The notes under the pieces: model-generated
Database searches by the model: none
What the model saw: only the letters and a program-made list of their open reading frames with translations
Told to the model about the DNA's origin: nothing
Origin: Plasmodium relictum
Lineage: Eukaryota; Apicomplexa; Aconoidasida; Haemosporida; Plasmodiidae
NCBI RefSeq assembly: GCF_900005765.1
Contig: NC_041692.1
Location: forward strand, 372,001 to 436,000
DNA: 64,000 nucleotides
Direction of reading: 5' to 3'
Made by a program: the position numbers and the translations under genes
Part shown: piece after piece, positions 23,301-36,461 of the stretch
Layout: the number at the start of each line of letters is the position of its first letter
Position numbering within the stretch: the first letter of the stretch is position 1

Positions 23301-26300
23301 TGTGATTTTTTATTAAAATTATAAATTAATGATTTTACATAACCTCTTTTTTTATGTGTATATTTCATATTTTCGGAATCGCTACATAAAAAAATCTTTT
23401 CCTTATCATAAGTTAAATTATCTTTATCATGTTTATTTTTATCTTTATGTTCATTATATTTTTTTAACAAATCTAATTTTTGATTAAACATTTTTTTGTT
23501 TATAAAATTCGCAAATAGGTCCTCGAAGCACATAGTATTTCTTTCTAATTCTAGTATAACATCTGTTACATTTTGATTAATGGTATTTGATGAAAAATTC
23601 TTTACAATTTTCTTTTCTATACCACATAATTTTAAATTCATTAATCCTTTCATACGACCACACCATAATTCTTTTATTCTATTATTTATACATTTTTCTA
23701 AATATTTTTTTTTTTCTTCTTTTAATTTTTCTAGTTCTATATTGCTACTTATCTGCTCTCTTTGAAGTTTTAAATCTATCCATTGCCATTTCGAACAATC
23801 TTTTATCCATTTTTCAAATAATTTAAAGCTTCCCCATTTATCATTCAAAAAATTTTCTAATTTTTTCATTTCTTCTTTGCTGGATATGATTTCAAATCCT
23901 GTATACATATTCTTACCATCAGTTATTTCTCTTCTTTCACATTTCATTTCATCCGGTGTTTTGCCACTTTTAGTACATGTTTTATTATTGTAATCATAAA
24001 TATCTATTATTCCATCACCTTTATTAATATCTTCTTTTTTTTTTATTGCATGCACGTTTTCTTCATGTATACCGTTATATATTTCATTATGAACTTTATT
24101 ATTTCTATTATTCCATAAATTGTTTAAAGCATCATTGTTACAATTCATTTCTTTATATATCCTTATGGAATTATTATTATCATTGCTTATACTTTTATCG
24201 TATTTAATGTATTTATTACTTCTTGAGTTATTATAATTACTCTCATGGTTCATAAATTGTGTTGCATTGTTTTTTTTATTTATTTCATTATTTAATAATG
24301 AATTATATTCAGAACACATTAAAATGTTGTTATTATTACTTACTCTACTAACATTTTTATTCATATTATTAGAAGAATTGGCATATATTTTATCAATAAA
24401 AGGGGAAGTATCATAACAGCAATGGTTTTTAACTTCACAATCTTCTTTTTTTTTTGTTAAGTTACAGACATAATAGTATGGATGATTTACTTTTTTATTA
24501 ATTGCATATATGTTTAAAGGAAGATGATGATTAATATTATTATTGAGACAAGAACCACCATTGACATTAAATACACCTTCATCTATATATGGATTATTTA
24601 AGGTATTTAAGTGATTCTCATAATTATATGATTGAGGATAACATTCATTTTGATAATTATTATTAGTTATGTAAGATTTATATATGTCTCTTAATGGAAT
24701 ATTATATTTTATATTTTCATTATTATTTAACACACATCTATTAGAATTTTCATAATTTCCTCTATTACTATTTTTAAAGCAATAATTCTTAAAATTTCCT
24801 GTGTTTATTGTTTTAGCATTTTTCTCTGAATACACATTATCATATAAAGAAAAAAAATTATTTAAATCATTAGCATATATAGGGCAAATTAGTTTTTTTT
24901 CTTTTAATTTTCTTATTTCAGAGCATTCTTCCTCATTTACATTATATATATAACTTGGATCAGGTAAAGAACAAACATCATTTATTGAATCTGAAATAAT
25001 ATTCAAAATATTCTTTTTTATATTATGAATGTCATCATTTATATTTTTCACACTGTTATAATAACTTTGAACTTCCTCTTCTAAACAATATTTCAATTGT
25101 TTATATAAAAAAACTAGCATAGATTTGGCTATAGTTAATTCTCCATCTTTATCAACTATTTTTCTCATTTCATCCAGTTTATTATAAACAATTTTCCTTA
25201 CTAAACTATTAAATTTTTTTGTATCATATATGCAAATAATAAGTTCCTTTAATTTTGTGTTTATATATTTAAATTTTAAAAGATCTAATGTAATCTGATT
25301 TAAAATCATCTTATTAACATCTTCTTTAATAGTACAATTATCAAATAAATCATATTTCGTTTTTAATTTATTTTTTCTAATATCATCAATTAATGCATCA
25401 ATTATTTCATTTTGAAATAATAAAATATATTTTAAATCATCATAAATTCTTTTTAAGTTTCCTTTCTTCTTTATTTTATCTATATCTGTTTTTATTTTCT
25501 CTAATTCTTTTTTTAAATCTTCATCTGGTTCAAAATTGTAATTTTCATCTATATTATAATCATTACTGATATTTCCACTATATTTTTCATTAATATTATC
25601 ATTATTTTTGTAATTTCTCTTTTTTTTATTCTCTTTTTTTTTTTTATGAATACTTTTTGTACTGCTTTTGTCGAAGTTCTCTCCCTCTTTATTTATATGC
25701 TTAATTATTGAATTCTTTTCAATTTTAGTATAATTATTATTACTGTTGCTTTCTATTTGATTATCTACATTTTCATCAGGATTTTCCCCATATCTACTTA
25801 ATTCATTAAAAGAAAGAAAATACTTTTTTGAATCAATATTATTTATATTAGAAAGTAAATAGTTTGAATCATCATTAATATTAGAATCTTTATCTTTCAA
25901 ATTCTTTGATTTTTTCTTTCTTTTTTTAAAAATTTTCATAAAATTTTTTTTTTTCCCCTTTTTTTTTTTGAATGTGTTAGAGTCTGTGTATTGATCTTTT
26001 ATAATTGAACTTGAATTAGCTATTTCGTTCATATCATTAATTTCTTTTGCATACACATTTTCAGTTCTGAGAGAAAAAAAAAAAAGGATTTATCCTTTAT
26101 ATATGCATTCGTAGCACATTTAACTATATATTAAAAAATATATAAAATAAAATAATAAGTATCATTAAATGAAATTTAAAATAAAAAAAGGATGATGATG
26201 CACACTTTATTTCCCATGTATTTCCTTCACTTAATCATTATGTAATAATTCATTTTTATAAATGAGCTCATATAGATATTTTAAATAATTATATTAATAA

Positions 26301-26930
26301 TAAAAAATATTTTTATAAGAAATAAAAAAAGATAAAATCTCATTTTTTCAAAAATTTTAATTAAAAATTTACTTATATATTTTGTATAAAAAACAGTAAT
26401 TTAAAAAAATAATCAATTTAATATTAAAGGATGAAGTAAAAATACATTAAACATAATATTTTTTTTCTCTTTTTTTTGAATTTTTTCTTATTTCTATAGT
26501 ATAATTTCTACACATTTTTTTTTTATACTTTTTAAAAAGAAAAATTCGTAAGACAAGCAAATATAGGAAATTTATGTTATTTAGAAATATTGCATTTTTA
26601 ATATAATAATTTATAATTTATTATTTTATTATATTTTTTTTTTTTTTAAATGTTTACTCTTTTTAATCATAGAAATATAATATTTTTCATATATATAATT
26701 AACTTTTATACACTTATAACATTTTATATTTTATTTATGAATATAATTTATGTATAAAAACAAGAAGAAAAAATAAAATAATTATAAATATATTTAATAT
26801 AATTATATATAGTACTAATAAAAATAAAACAAAGATAGGTATAAAATGATTACATAATTATTAATTTTATTATTATTCTTCAATAGAGTTTTTATAAGTA
26901 TTCTACTTACCATTTTTAAATTTTATACAC

Positions 26931-26962
<32 letters not shown>

Positions 26963-27103
26963 GTCAATATCATAATCCATTTTATATTTTATAAAATTTA
27001 AATATTATATTATTATTTTCTTTTTTTTTTTTCCTTACGTTCCACTTGTGATAGAAACATCCTGAATCTTCTGCGAGGAATGTAACCTTAATGAATAGCT
27101 CAT
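20354..27103 (-). CDS. Conserved-type Plasmodium protein, 1925 aa, unknown function
   Basis: Two exons: 27039-27103 (ATG AGC TAT TCA..., donor GTAAGG) and 20354-26066 (acceptor CTCTCAG). The joint restores frame (AC plus A gives Thr22), giving 1925 aa. The apparent GTG start at 26056 is therefore inside exon 2. The protein is hydrophilic with very long Lys/Asn/Asp/Ser-rich tracts. Two parts look folded: a helical region at about residues 200-420 (LKRIYDDLKYILLFQNEIID, FLYKQLKYCLEEEVQSYYN) with a Cys-Pro pair soon after, and a Trp-rich region at about 760-900 (LNDKWGSFKLFEKWIKDCSK, ELWCGRMKGLMNLKLCGIEK). The last 40 residues (YYKYVQSILPFGILPRKGHS) are also non-repetitive. No signal peptide or membrane helix. 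I recognise no domain; scaffold or cytoskeletal roles would be guesses. Confidence 0.8.
26937..26962. repeat. (AT)n microsatellite in intron
   Basis: 26 bases of uninterrupted AT dinucleotides in the 1-kb first intron of the 1925-residue gene. Confidence 0.9.
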
Positions 27104-30100
27104 TTTAATATAATTCTTTTTTTATTTTCTATATATATGCTTATTATAAGACAAATTTATTTAATAAATTTATTTCATATATAAATCCTTTTTCTTAAAA
27201 TGCTTATACAATAAGATAAGAATACAGAAATCTTCTTCGTCTTAAATATTTATTATTGTTGAAATTATATAATCACAATAAAATAGTAATAAATAAATAT
27301 ATTATTCTTTAACCATTTTAATAATAATAAATCAAAAATAAGCATTTAGTTATTTGATTTTCTTTTTATTTTATATGAAAATCATTTCAACTCTTAGATT
27401 AATAACAATAGTATTATAGCATTATAATTTCGTTTAATGTTTATTAAAAATGCAAATATAAACTTTGAATGAAATAAATTAAAAAAATCTTTTATACTAT
27501 TTCCTTTTACACGTAAGATAAAAAAAAAAAAAAAAAGGAAAAAGAAGAAAAAAAGATAAAAGGAAAGAAATTGAAAGGAAAATAATAGATCAATAAAATG
27601 AGAAAAAAAATTATTAAAAGTACAAATAAATTTGAATTTTCAAATATTTTTCTAAATTATATTTTATAAAATAGTTTATGTTGGACAAATTGTAAAATTT
27701 ACTACGCTTTAATAATTTCGCACAAAAATTATAAAAGCAAAAATAATTCTTTAAAATAAATTTCGTAAGTACATTTATTAAAACATTTCATTTATTTTTA
27801 TCTACATTTAAATTTTAACTTTCGAGAATCATAGACATTTATCATTCTTTATACACATTAAAAAATGTGTACATTTATATATAAATTTCAATCATTTTTT
27901 TTTTTTTTTTATTGCATTAGCAACTTGCACAGGATATGAAAATATATTTTCAATTTTACTTCTTTAATCCACTTTTTTTTTATTAATATTCTTTAAATTA
28001 TGCTTTTTAATGATAATTATTATAACATTTAAATATTAAAAATTTCGATTACGCACATTTTAAATTTTTTTTCTTTTTTCATTAGTGTTTATTCTATTAT
28101 TTAAATGTATTCTAAGTTATTTCAAGAATTGCTGTTTTTTTTTTTTTTTTTTATTTTTAAAATTGAAAAAAAAAAAATATACTTTGAGTAAGTTTATTTT
28201 GAATTACATTTAGAGTTTTCTATTATTATAAAATCATATTATTTATACAAAACGTGAAGAATATATTTTTTTTTTAGAAATATTACTATATTTTTAAAAT
28301 AAAACATGATAATTTTTTAAATTAACAATTTTTCAATGTGTGTGTATATAAAGAACTATTGTATTTATAACATGTATATATATTTTTAAGTTTTTAAATT
28401 TGTATTTTTAAATTTTGTAAAATTTTTTATTTTTTTTAAAAAAAAATTTTATAAAATAATATTAATATTTATTTCAAAAGTAAAAAGTAACATTATTTAT
28501 TTATTCTTTAATTATATTTTCAAAATTAAAACTTCTTTTTTGATATACTCAAATAATATACTACACCATACTCCGTTTCATATTTTTGTTTATAAAAATT
28601 TTCTTATCGTTAGAAGATTTAATGTTTAAAAGTATTAAAAATTAAACTAGTTATATTTTGTAATAAAAATGAAATATTAATATAATGTATTTATATTAGT
28701 AGCAAAAATTAATTGGATAGTAATAACATTATTTTTTTATGCTAATGATATGTTAAATATCTATTGATATTTGAATATTAAGGAATAATAATATAAAAAT
28801 TTAAGATATATACTTTATAAATTATGAAGTTTTTAAACCCTATTTTTTTTTTCTTTATTAGAATTTTTCATCTAATTATATGTTACTTATTTTTATATTA
28901 GAAATGTATGGAACATTTTTGTATTTAAAAATTTTATGGTTATTAATATGCTAAACTGTATGCAATCATTTATATTATAAATTAAATAAAAAATGTATAT
29001 ATAACGATATGATACTTTATAACAAAAAAAAGAAAAAAAAGAAAATAGGTTTCTTTTATATTTAATTAATTTTTTATTTGTAGCTGAATGAATTTTTTTT
29101 TTTTTCATTTATTAAATCAAAAAAAAAAAAAAAAATGTTTTAAATGAATAAAATTGATATTTCATTCTTCCAGAGTTTTATGTGAAAATTATTAATTATA
29201 TATAAAAATAAGAATAATATATTTATACTCTAAATACCCATAATAATGTTTTATTCTTCAAATATAATCAATTAAATAATTATAATTTTTTTGTAACACA
29301 CACTTATGCTCCTTTTGAAATTGTTTTAAATAAAAACGTATTTACAAAATTAACTTTTTTTTTTTCCCTTGGTATAAAAAGTTTTATAAAATACTTCTAA
29401 AAATAAAATAAATATTATTGCTTATTAAAATCTTTTAAAATTACAAAAAAATATAAAATTTTCCACTTAGAATTTTTCAGAGCTGCATTAAAAAAAAAAT
29501 AAACTCAAGTTTTTATATATTATTACCTATAATAAAAAAACTAATTGAAAGATAACAAAAAATATACTAATATAATTTTCAAAATAACTGCGGAAATATC
29601 ATTTAAAGGTGAATTATAAGATTATGCACAAATTTATTTATATTAAAATTTGTTAGAAATTGTAAATAAAAAGTATGTATATCACTATAAATTATAATAT
29701 TTTTTCATTATATTTCAAAGCACTAAAGTGTCACTTTGTGTTTTGAATAAGCTGAAATATATAAACATTTTTTAAAGATTTTTTTATTTGTACAATTAGT
29801 AGTCTACTTAAAAAAAATATGATTTCAACATTTACAGAGATATAATTATATCCCTAAAATAATATAAATATAGGCTACAAATTTTTTTTATTTTATATTT
29901 TACTTTTTTAATTTTTTTTTTTTGAATACTCATTGAAAAATATCTGATTCATATGGAATATACATATTTCATTTTTATTGTGAAAAAAAAGAAAATATAA
30001 TTTGCATTAAATTAATTTATGTACATTTTTTTTATACTAATATTTTTTTTTTTTTACATATATATACATTTTTTTTTTTTTTTTTTAATACGTACAAAAT

Positions 30101-30542
30101 GTATTTTTAAAAACAAAAATGAAGTAGAAAAAAGAGAAATTTCATTTTTTTTTTTTTAAATTATATCTTTTTTTACTGTAAAAAAACAATATTAATTTAA
30201 ATTTAATGATTAACTTTTCTTATACATTTTTATAATAAACTTGCATTTGTTGTGCATTTTGAAAGTTTTAAATATAGCAAGAAAAAATATAAAAACGTTT
30301 ATATTTATATATGTATATATATATTTACAATACTTATATATATTTTTTTTTAATTAATTTTTTCTTTATTTTTTATTTTTATACCTTTTCGTAATTAATA
30401 TTTTTCATACATTATATGCTTTAAAAAAATTTTGCACGATAATATAAATTTTTTTTTAAATTATATAATTTTTTTTTTATTTTTTTTCATAATATATCAC
30501 TTAATTTTTCCATAAATTCAAAAAAAAAAATATATATATAAA
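27104..30542. other. Long divergent intergenic region
   Basis: 3.4 kb between two divergent genes. Both strands were read: only homopolymer-rich AT DNA, short TA runs, and minor hairpins such as AAAGTGTCACTTT. No coding block or RNA gene is recognised; the ORFs at 28893-29108 and 30583-30798 are low-complexity artefacts. It probably contains two promoters and long 5' UTRs. Confidence 0.5.
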
Positions 30543-30770
30543 ATGAGTTGCTTGGATTTGAAACAAAAAAATGTACAAGATATTAATGAAAACGAAAATG
30601 AAGTAATATAAATAATATATTTACATATTTCAGTATCTTTGTGATAGATGTCATATATGTACATATATATTTTTTTTTTTTTAAGGGAAAAAATGGTAGA
30701 GTAATAGATTCGAATAAAAAAAAAGGAAATGAAAATAAAAAGTGGTAATTAAAATAGGAAAAAATTATGT

Positions 30771-30803
<33 letters not shown>

Positions 30804-32191
30804 AATGTTGAAATGTATTTTATTATGATTATATAAAAATAATAGTTTTAAATACATTCTATATATATACATTCAAATTTTTCAGGGAAAGATTTAACAA
30901 AATTACTCGAAATAACAGCACTTCACCAGCATATAATCAACAAATTTCTACTAATGTGAATACTAATAATAATAATTCCGAAAATATAAATAATGAATGG
31001 AATGGTTTGAGAAATGGATTAAATCAAAATTTTCGAAATGTAAATAAATCAGCGAATACAAATAAAACTAATGAAAATTACAATTTTATGTCAAACAATA
31101 AAAAAGACCATCTAATAGATCAAGAAAGTTGGAGATCCAATAAAGGAAATACAACAAATCTTAGAAATAATAATTTTAATAACAATGATTTGAACTCTAA
31201 TATAGAAAGTTCAGAATTTATAAAAAATAATTATAATAAAAATATGAATAATACAGATAATTTAAAGTTTAATTATAGTAGGAATTTTAAAAATAGTTAT
31301 AATAAAAGTACAAGTAGAAATAATTCGAATATAAAAAATGTAAACAGCAATACAGTAAATACAAATATAAATTATGCATTGAATGAAAGAGGAGTAAATA
31401 AGAACTTGAATAATGCTAATAAATCAGTTAATAATCTAAATATTACAAATGTTAATAATCAAAATCAAGATATCTACAACAATAATGAAGTCTGTTCAGA
31501 CAGCCAGAGCAATATGAAAAATCTTAATCAGAACAATTATAACAACTTTAATAATTGTAGTAGCAATTTAAATAATAATTTAAACAACATGACTAACAAC
31601 GCTTTTTATAAAAATTCGAATAAAAATTATAAATTTAATAAATTTAATAATCAAAATAACGATACGACAAATAATTTTAACAATAATATTAATTATAAAG
31701 ATAATAAGAAGAACAATAATTATAAAAATCAATATAATTATAATTTTAAAAATGATGATAATATTAGTAACATAAATATTTTAAAAAATAGAAATTCTAA
31801 TTTAGATGAAAATTTTAAAAATAACCAAAACGACTTTAACGCAAGTATTAATTATAATATTCAACAAACCAAGTTTTCAGGTTATACAGAGAATGAGTCT
31901 GATAATAAAAATTCCTGCTCTATTGGTTTAAATAGTATACCTAATAATTTAAATAATTCAGGAAACTATAAAATAAACTTTGATAACAGTTATGTAAAAA
32001 ATTCAGAGTTTAATAAAAATGAAGTCCCATATAACATGAAAGGAGCAACTAATAATGAAAATAATTGTGATTTTGAAAAAAATACTTATATAAATGAAAA
32101 CAAAAGTTTAACAAAAAATAAATATTATAATAATTTTATGCATAAGAATAATGCACAATATCCTAACATTAACAATAATAATGATAATAAC

Positions 32192-32245
<54 letters not shown>

Positions 32246-32320
32246 TATAATTATAATAATAATAATAATTATAATAATAATAATATTAATATTAATAATA
32301 ATAATAATAATAATAATAAT

Positions 32321-32356
<36 letters not shown>

Positions 32357-34916
32357 TATAATAATAATAATATTAATATTAATAATAATAATAATAATAA
32401 CAATAATAATAACAATATTAATATTAATAATAATAATAACAATAATAGCAATAATAACAATAGTTTACATGCACATGAAAAAAATTCACATGTATCAAAT
32501 GCATTTTTTATGAATTATACCCAAAATAAAAAAAATAATATGATCAATAACACAAATAATGAAAATATAAATAGGAATAAAACGAATTTGAAGAATAGTG
32601 TAAATATGAACAATATAAATTACATGAATATGAATAATATAAATGCAAATAGCACATATATGAATACTGCCAATAGTATGAACACAAATAACACTTATAC
32701 GAATAATATGAACATGAATTATATGAATAATTACAATGAAGTGAATAATTATTCAAGTTTAAACAATATGGAAGATAACATTAACCAAAACTATTGTGGT
32801 AATGTTAAAATGAAAGCATATTTCAACAAAAATTCAGAATCATTTAATCCAAGTCATATGAACAATGTAAGAAAAAATATTGAAAATGTTAATTATATGA
32901 AGAGAGAATATATAAATGTGAATAATAATTGTACAAATGTCCCATATCAAAATGATTATAGTTATGAAGAATCAACAAACATAAACATAAATGAAAATTT
33001 TAATGATCATTCAAATGTTGCGAACATACCTAATGAATACAATAATATAAGTACGAATACGAATAACTTAAATGCTATGAACTTTAATAACACTACATTT
33101 ATAAATAATAATACAAACTCAGTAAATGCTGATAATACGAATATTATAAACAATAATAATAATATGTATGATGGGAATGTAGATAGTATAGAAAATAAAA
33201 ATAGTTATGAAGAAGAAGATAATGATGATTGGGGAGAATTAGGTGAAGACAAATATATTGATATAAATTCTATTATAAAAAAAAAAGATGTTATTTTAAC
33301 CCAATTAGAAGCTGATTTAAATGATTTATCTAAAAAAGGAAATGATAATAAAAATAAAAAAAAAAATAAGTCAAAAAAAGAGGATTTATTTATAATTACT
33401 GATACAAATGCAGCATTAAGTGATAAAAAAAAAAACAAAAAAAATAAAAATAAAAATTTGAAAAATAATAAAAAAGAAAATGAACAAAATGAAAAAGTCA
33501 TAATTAATGCTACAAATGAAAAAAATATAAAAGTAACAAATAATAATAATATATCAAATAAAAAAAAAGGGAAAAAAGATTCTAATGAAACTGCTGATAA
33601 AAGTTTAGAGTCAAAAAATGAAGAAAAAAAAAGTATCAAAGAAAATGAAAATGGTAAAGGAGACATTAATATTAAAGAAAATAATACAATAGAAGATAAA
33701 ATAAATGAAAGCAAAAAAGAAGCTGATGAAAATAGAAATGAAGATCAAAACAATGAAAAAAAAGAAGTTGATAAACCTGCAAAGGCATTATATGTTTTTA
33801 AAAAAAAAGAAAACATGTCACCTCTTGAATATATGGAAAGGCAGATTAAAAGTTTGCTTAATAAATTAACTGTTGAAAATTTTCCTATTATAACAGAAAA
33901 GATTTGCCAAATAATGGCTACTCGTTCAAATATAGATGAAATTCAAACTGTAGTAAATCAGGTTATTAATAAAGCAGTCTTGGAACATGATTGGTCAGAA
34001 ATGTATGCTGATGTTTGTCAGGTAAAAATTTAAGTGAAGTTATTAAAAACATATTAAAACTATATATAAATAAATATGAATAAAGGGAAATAAAAATTAA
34101 AATTAAATAACTTTCAAAGCTTTAAATCTCATTTCCTTATATTAATTATATATTTTTTATATTAAAAAAAAAACATTATGCACATTTTTATATATTTATT
34201 TATTTTTTTTATTTTAGGCATTAAAATGGAGATCACCAAACTTTGAAAAAAAAAAAAAAACTTCTTTTGAAATTGCATTATTAAAAAAAATCCAAGAGGA
34301 ATATGAAAATTTACCCAGTACATTTGAGTCAACTATGAAAGAAAAATTAAAAAATGATGAAAATGAAGAAGAATTGAGTTTTGTCGAGCAAAAGCAAAAA
34401 AAAAGGTTATTTGGAATAGTAAAGTTAATAGGAGAATTGTTTCAGAGGCATATTGTTTCTATTTCAATAGTTATAAGTATAGCTCATGATTTATTAATTG
34501 CATATGAAGAACCAAAAGAATATTGCATAGAAGCTTTTCTTCAACTTATTTATTCGACTGGTTTTTTCATTGATCAAATTGAAAAATATAAAAATATTTT
34601 AGATACATGGTTTGGAAGATTGAAAGAGCTACAAAGAAAAAAAATGTATTCAAAAAGAATTAAATTTGTAATTCAAGATGTTTTTGATTTGAGATTATCT
34701 GAATGGAGAAAGAAAACTCATAAAGATACAGCGAAAGGATTAAATGAACTAAGATCACAACTAGAAACAGAAGAAATGATGGGTGGTTCAATTCATTTAG
34801 CTCAATTAGGAAATATAGTTATCGTTGGAGAAAGACATAACTTAAGAAATAATGAATCCTATTCAAAATATATGCAAGAACAAGAAAGATTAAGTAAATC
34901 AACTCAAAGTAAATAA
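30543..34916 (+). CDS. eIF4G-like MIF4G-domain protein with giant Asn tract
   Basis: Four exons restore one frame: 30543-30602, 30686-30744, 30886-34021, 34218-34916 (1317 aa). All introns are GT-AG and the codons split at the joints complete properly (Trp from TG plus G). The apparent GTG start at 30956 is internal. The first 900 residues are Asn-rich, with a pure Asn/Tyr/Ile stretch. An acidic linker EEEDNDDWGELGEDKYID and Lys-rich tracts follow. The C-terminal 300 residues form a MIF4G domain: SPLEYMERQIKSLLNKLT, then FPIITEKICQIMA, VNQVINKAVLEHDWSEMYAD, KKRLFGIVKLIGELFQRHIV, and LDTWFGRLKELQRKKMYSKR. This helical repeat binds eIF4A in eIF4G. No MA3 or W2 domain follows. It is probably a scaffold of the cytosolic cap-binding complex. 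An eIF4E-binding YxxxxL-phi site is not obvious. Confidence 0.85.
32171..32462 (+). repeat. AAT trinucleotide microsatellite coding poly-Asn
   Basis: Nearly 300 bases of AAT repeats broken by TAT and ATT triplets, coding Asn runs with periodic Tyr and Ile-Asn-Ile steps. The interrupted pattern recurs as longer blocks (NNYNNNNININ), which suggests both slippage and block duplication. It lies in the eIF4G-like gene. Confidence 0.95.
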
Positions 34917-36073
34917 AATTAATATAAATAAAAAAATGTGTATTTTTAAATTATTATATATATTCATTCCAATATATATCTTTAAAAGAATTTTGATATA
35001 TAAATATCTTAATATTGAGATATTCCTCTAGAAAATATCTTTATTACATAATTAATTAATATTAGAAGAAAAACGAGAATAATATCACTGATTATACCAT
35101 TATTAATAATTATAATAGCAGTATATTATTATAATAGGATATTCTAGTAATATTATATGAAAACTTTATTTCATGTATATATAGTTATCATATTTTCTAT
35201 AATATTTTGTCTAAAATAAAATATATTCTTTATATATATACGAAACTAAAACTTGTAATATGTTATTAAAAATTAAAAAAAAATATTGTTATAGTACATA
35301 AGTTTATTGTACATTAAAATACTTTATAATATACTAATTAGATGAAATTATTTTTATAATTTTTATATTTACATAAAATTAACGTATAATTACATATTTA
35401 AAAAAAGTTAGAACAATATATATATATATATAGTTTAATATGAAATACAAAAATCAAAAAAGATAATAACTTTCTTTTATTTTATATTGTACATATAAAA
35501 AAAAAAAAAAATTTGTAATATATATTATCATTGTCTATAATTTATTTTTGCATTTTTATTTATATGATTTTTATTTTTATTTTTATTTTATTTCATTTTA
35601 ATTTAATGAATTTACAATATATATTTATTAGGTATAATTTTATTGTATTCATGAAAAATATATTAAATAAAAAATTAAGGAAAAGAAAATAAATATCAAA
35701 ATTTAGCAAAAATATGTTATTTTATTTTAGAATTTCAATAAATATATGAATAAAAATTATGCGTTTCAATTCTTAATTTATATTAATACATAAAAATTAT
35801 AAATGTATTTTATCAGATTATTTTCTTATACAAAATTTTTTTAAACTTAAAATAAATAAATATTACATTTAAGACATGTAACGGTTTTTGTGTTTGTTTA
35901 AATATTTTTTTTATAGAAAAAAAAAAATTTTTTGAGATTTTATATATTTTGAAGTTAAAAATTTTTAAATAAAAAAAATCTGATCATTTAATAATATAAA
36001 TTTAAAAAAAAAATTGTAAGATAAATAAAAAAAAAAAGAAAACTTCTTAGGTTTGAGACAACTTTTTTTTCAT
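34917..36073. other. Intergenic, convergent 3' regions
   Basis: About 1.2 kb between the 3' ends of the eIF4G-like gene and NEDD8. AT-rich with homopolymers; nothing recognised. Confidence 0.5.
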
Positions 36074-36461
36074 TTAAATAATCCCTCCTCTTAGTTGTAA
36101 AATCATATGAATAGTTGAACCAGGCACTACACGGTAATCGCTCAACTTCATATCGTCATGCATTTGTTTTCCTTTTGAAAAAAAAAAAAAAAAGTCAAAA
36201 CTAAATAGTTATATATAATAAAGGAAGGGGAATTATTATACATTTGGATAATTGAAAAGAAATATTTCATATAAGAAAAGCATTAATAAATTAAATATAA
36301 AATCATAAGAAAAAAAAAAAACCTGAATAAATTAATCTTATTTGCTTAGCATCTATTCCTTCTTTTTCTTCAATAGCCATTTTTATTTGATAAACAGAAC
36401 TAGACGGTTCAAAGTTAAATGATTGTCTTTTTCCAGTTAATGTTTTAACTAATATTTGCAT
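36074..36461 (-). CDS. NEDD8: Ubiquitin-like protein NEDD8
   Basis: Two exons, 36323-36461 and 36074-36171, join as a 78-residue protein (donor GTTTTT, acceptor TTCAAAAG; Gly47 is split across the joint). NEDD8 is conjugated to cullins to activate ubiquitin ligases. The sequence starts MQILVKTLTGKRQSF, and has the ubiquitin-fold core with Lys11, Lys27, Lys33 and Lys48, then STIHMILQLRGG and a two-residue tail (Ile-Ile) that must be cleaved to expose Gly76. Residue 72, Ala in human NEDD8 and Arg in ubiquitin, is Gln here. Gene order and the non-ubiquitin residues (N16, S20-S22, M28) argue for NEDD8 over ubiquitin. It was missed as a single ORF because each exon is short. Confidence 0.88.

Noticed and set aside
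32151-32513. 120-codon poly-Ile open frame
   Set aside because: Frame-shifted reading of the AAT repeat inside the eIF4G-like coding sequence; no independent coding signal.
33205-33714. 169-codon antisense ORF
   Set aside because: Ser/Phe/Leu-rich mirror of a Lys/Asn/Glu-rich coding region; typical shadow of the eIF4G-like gene.
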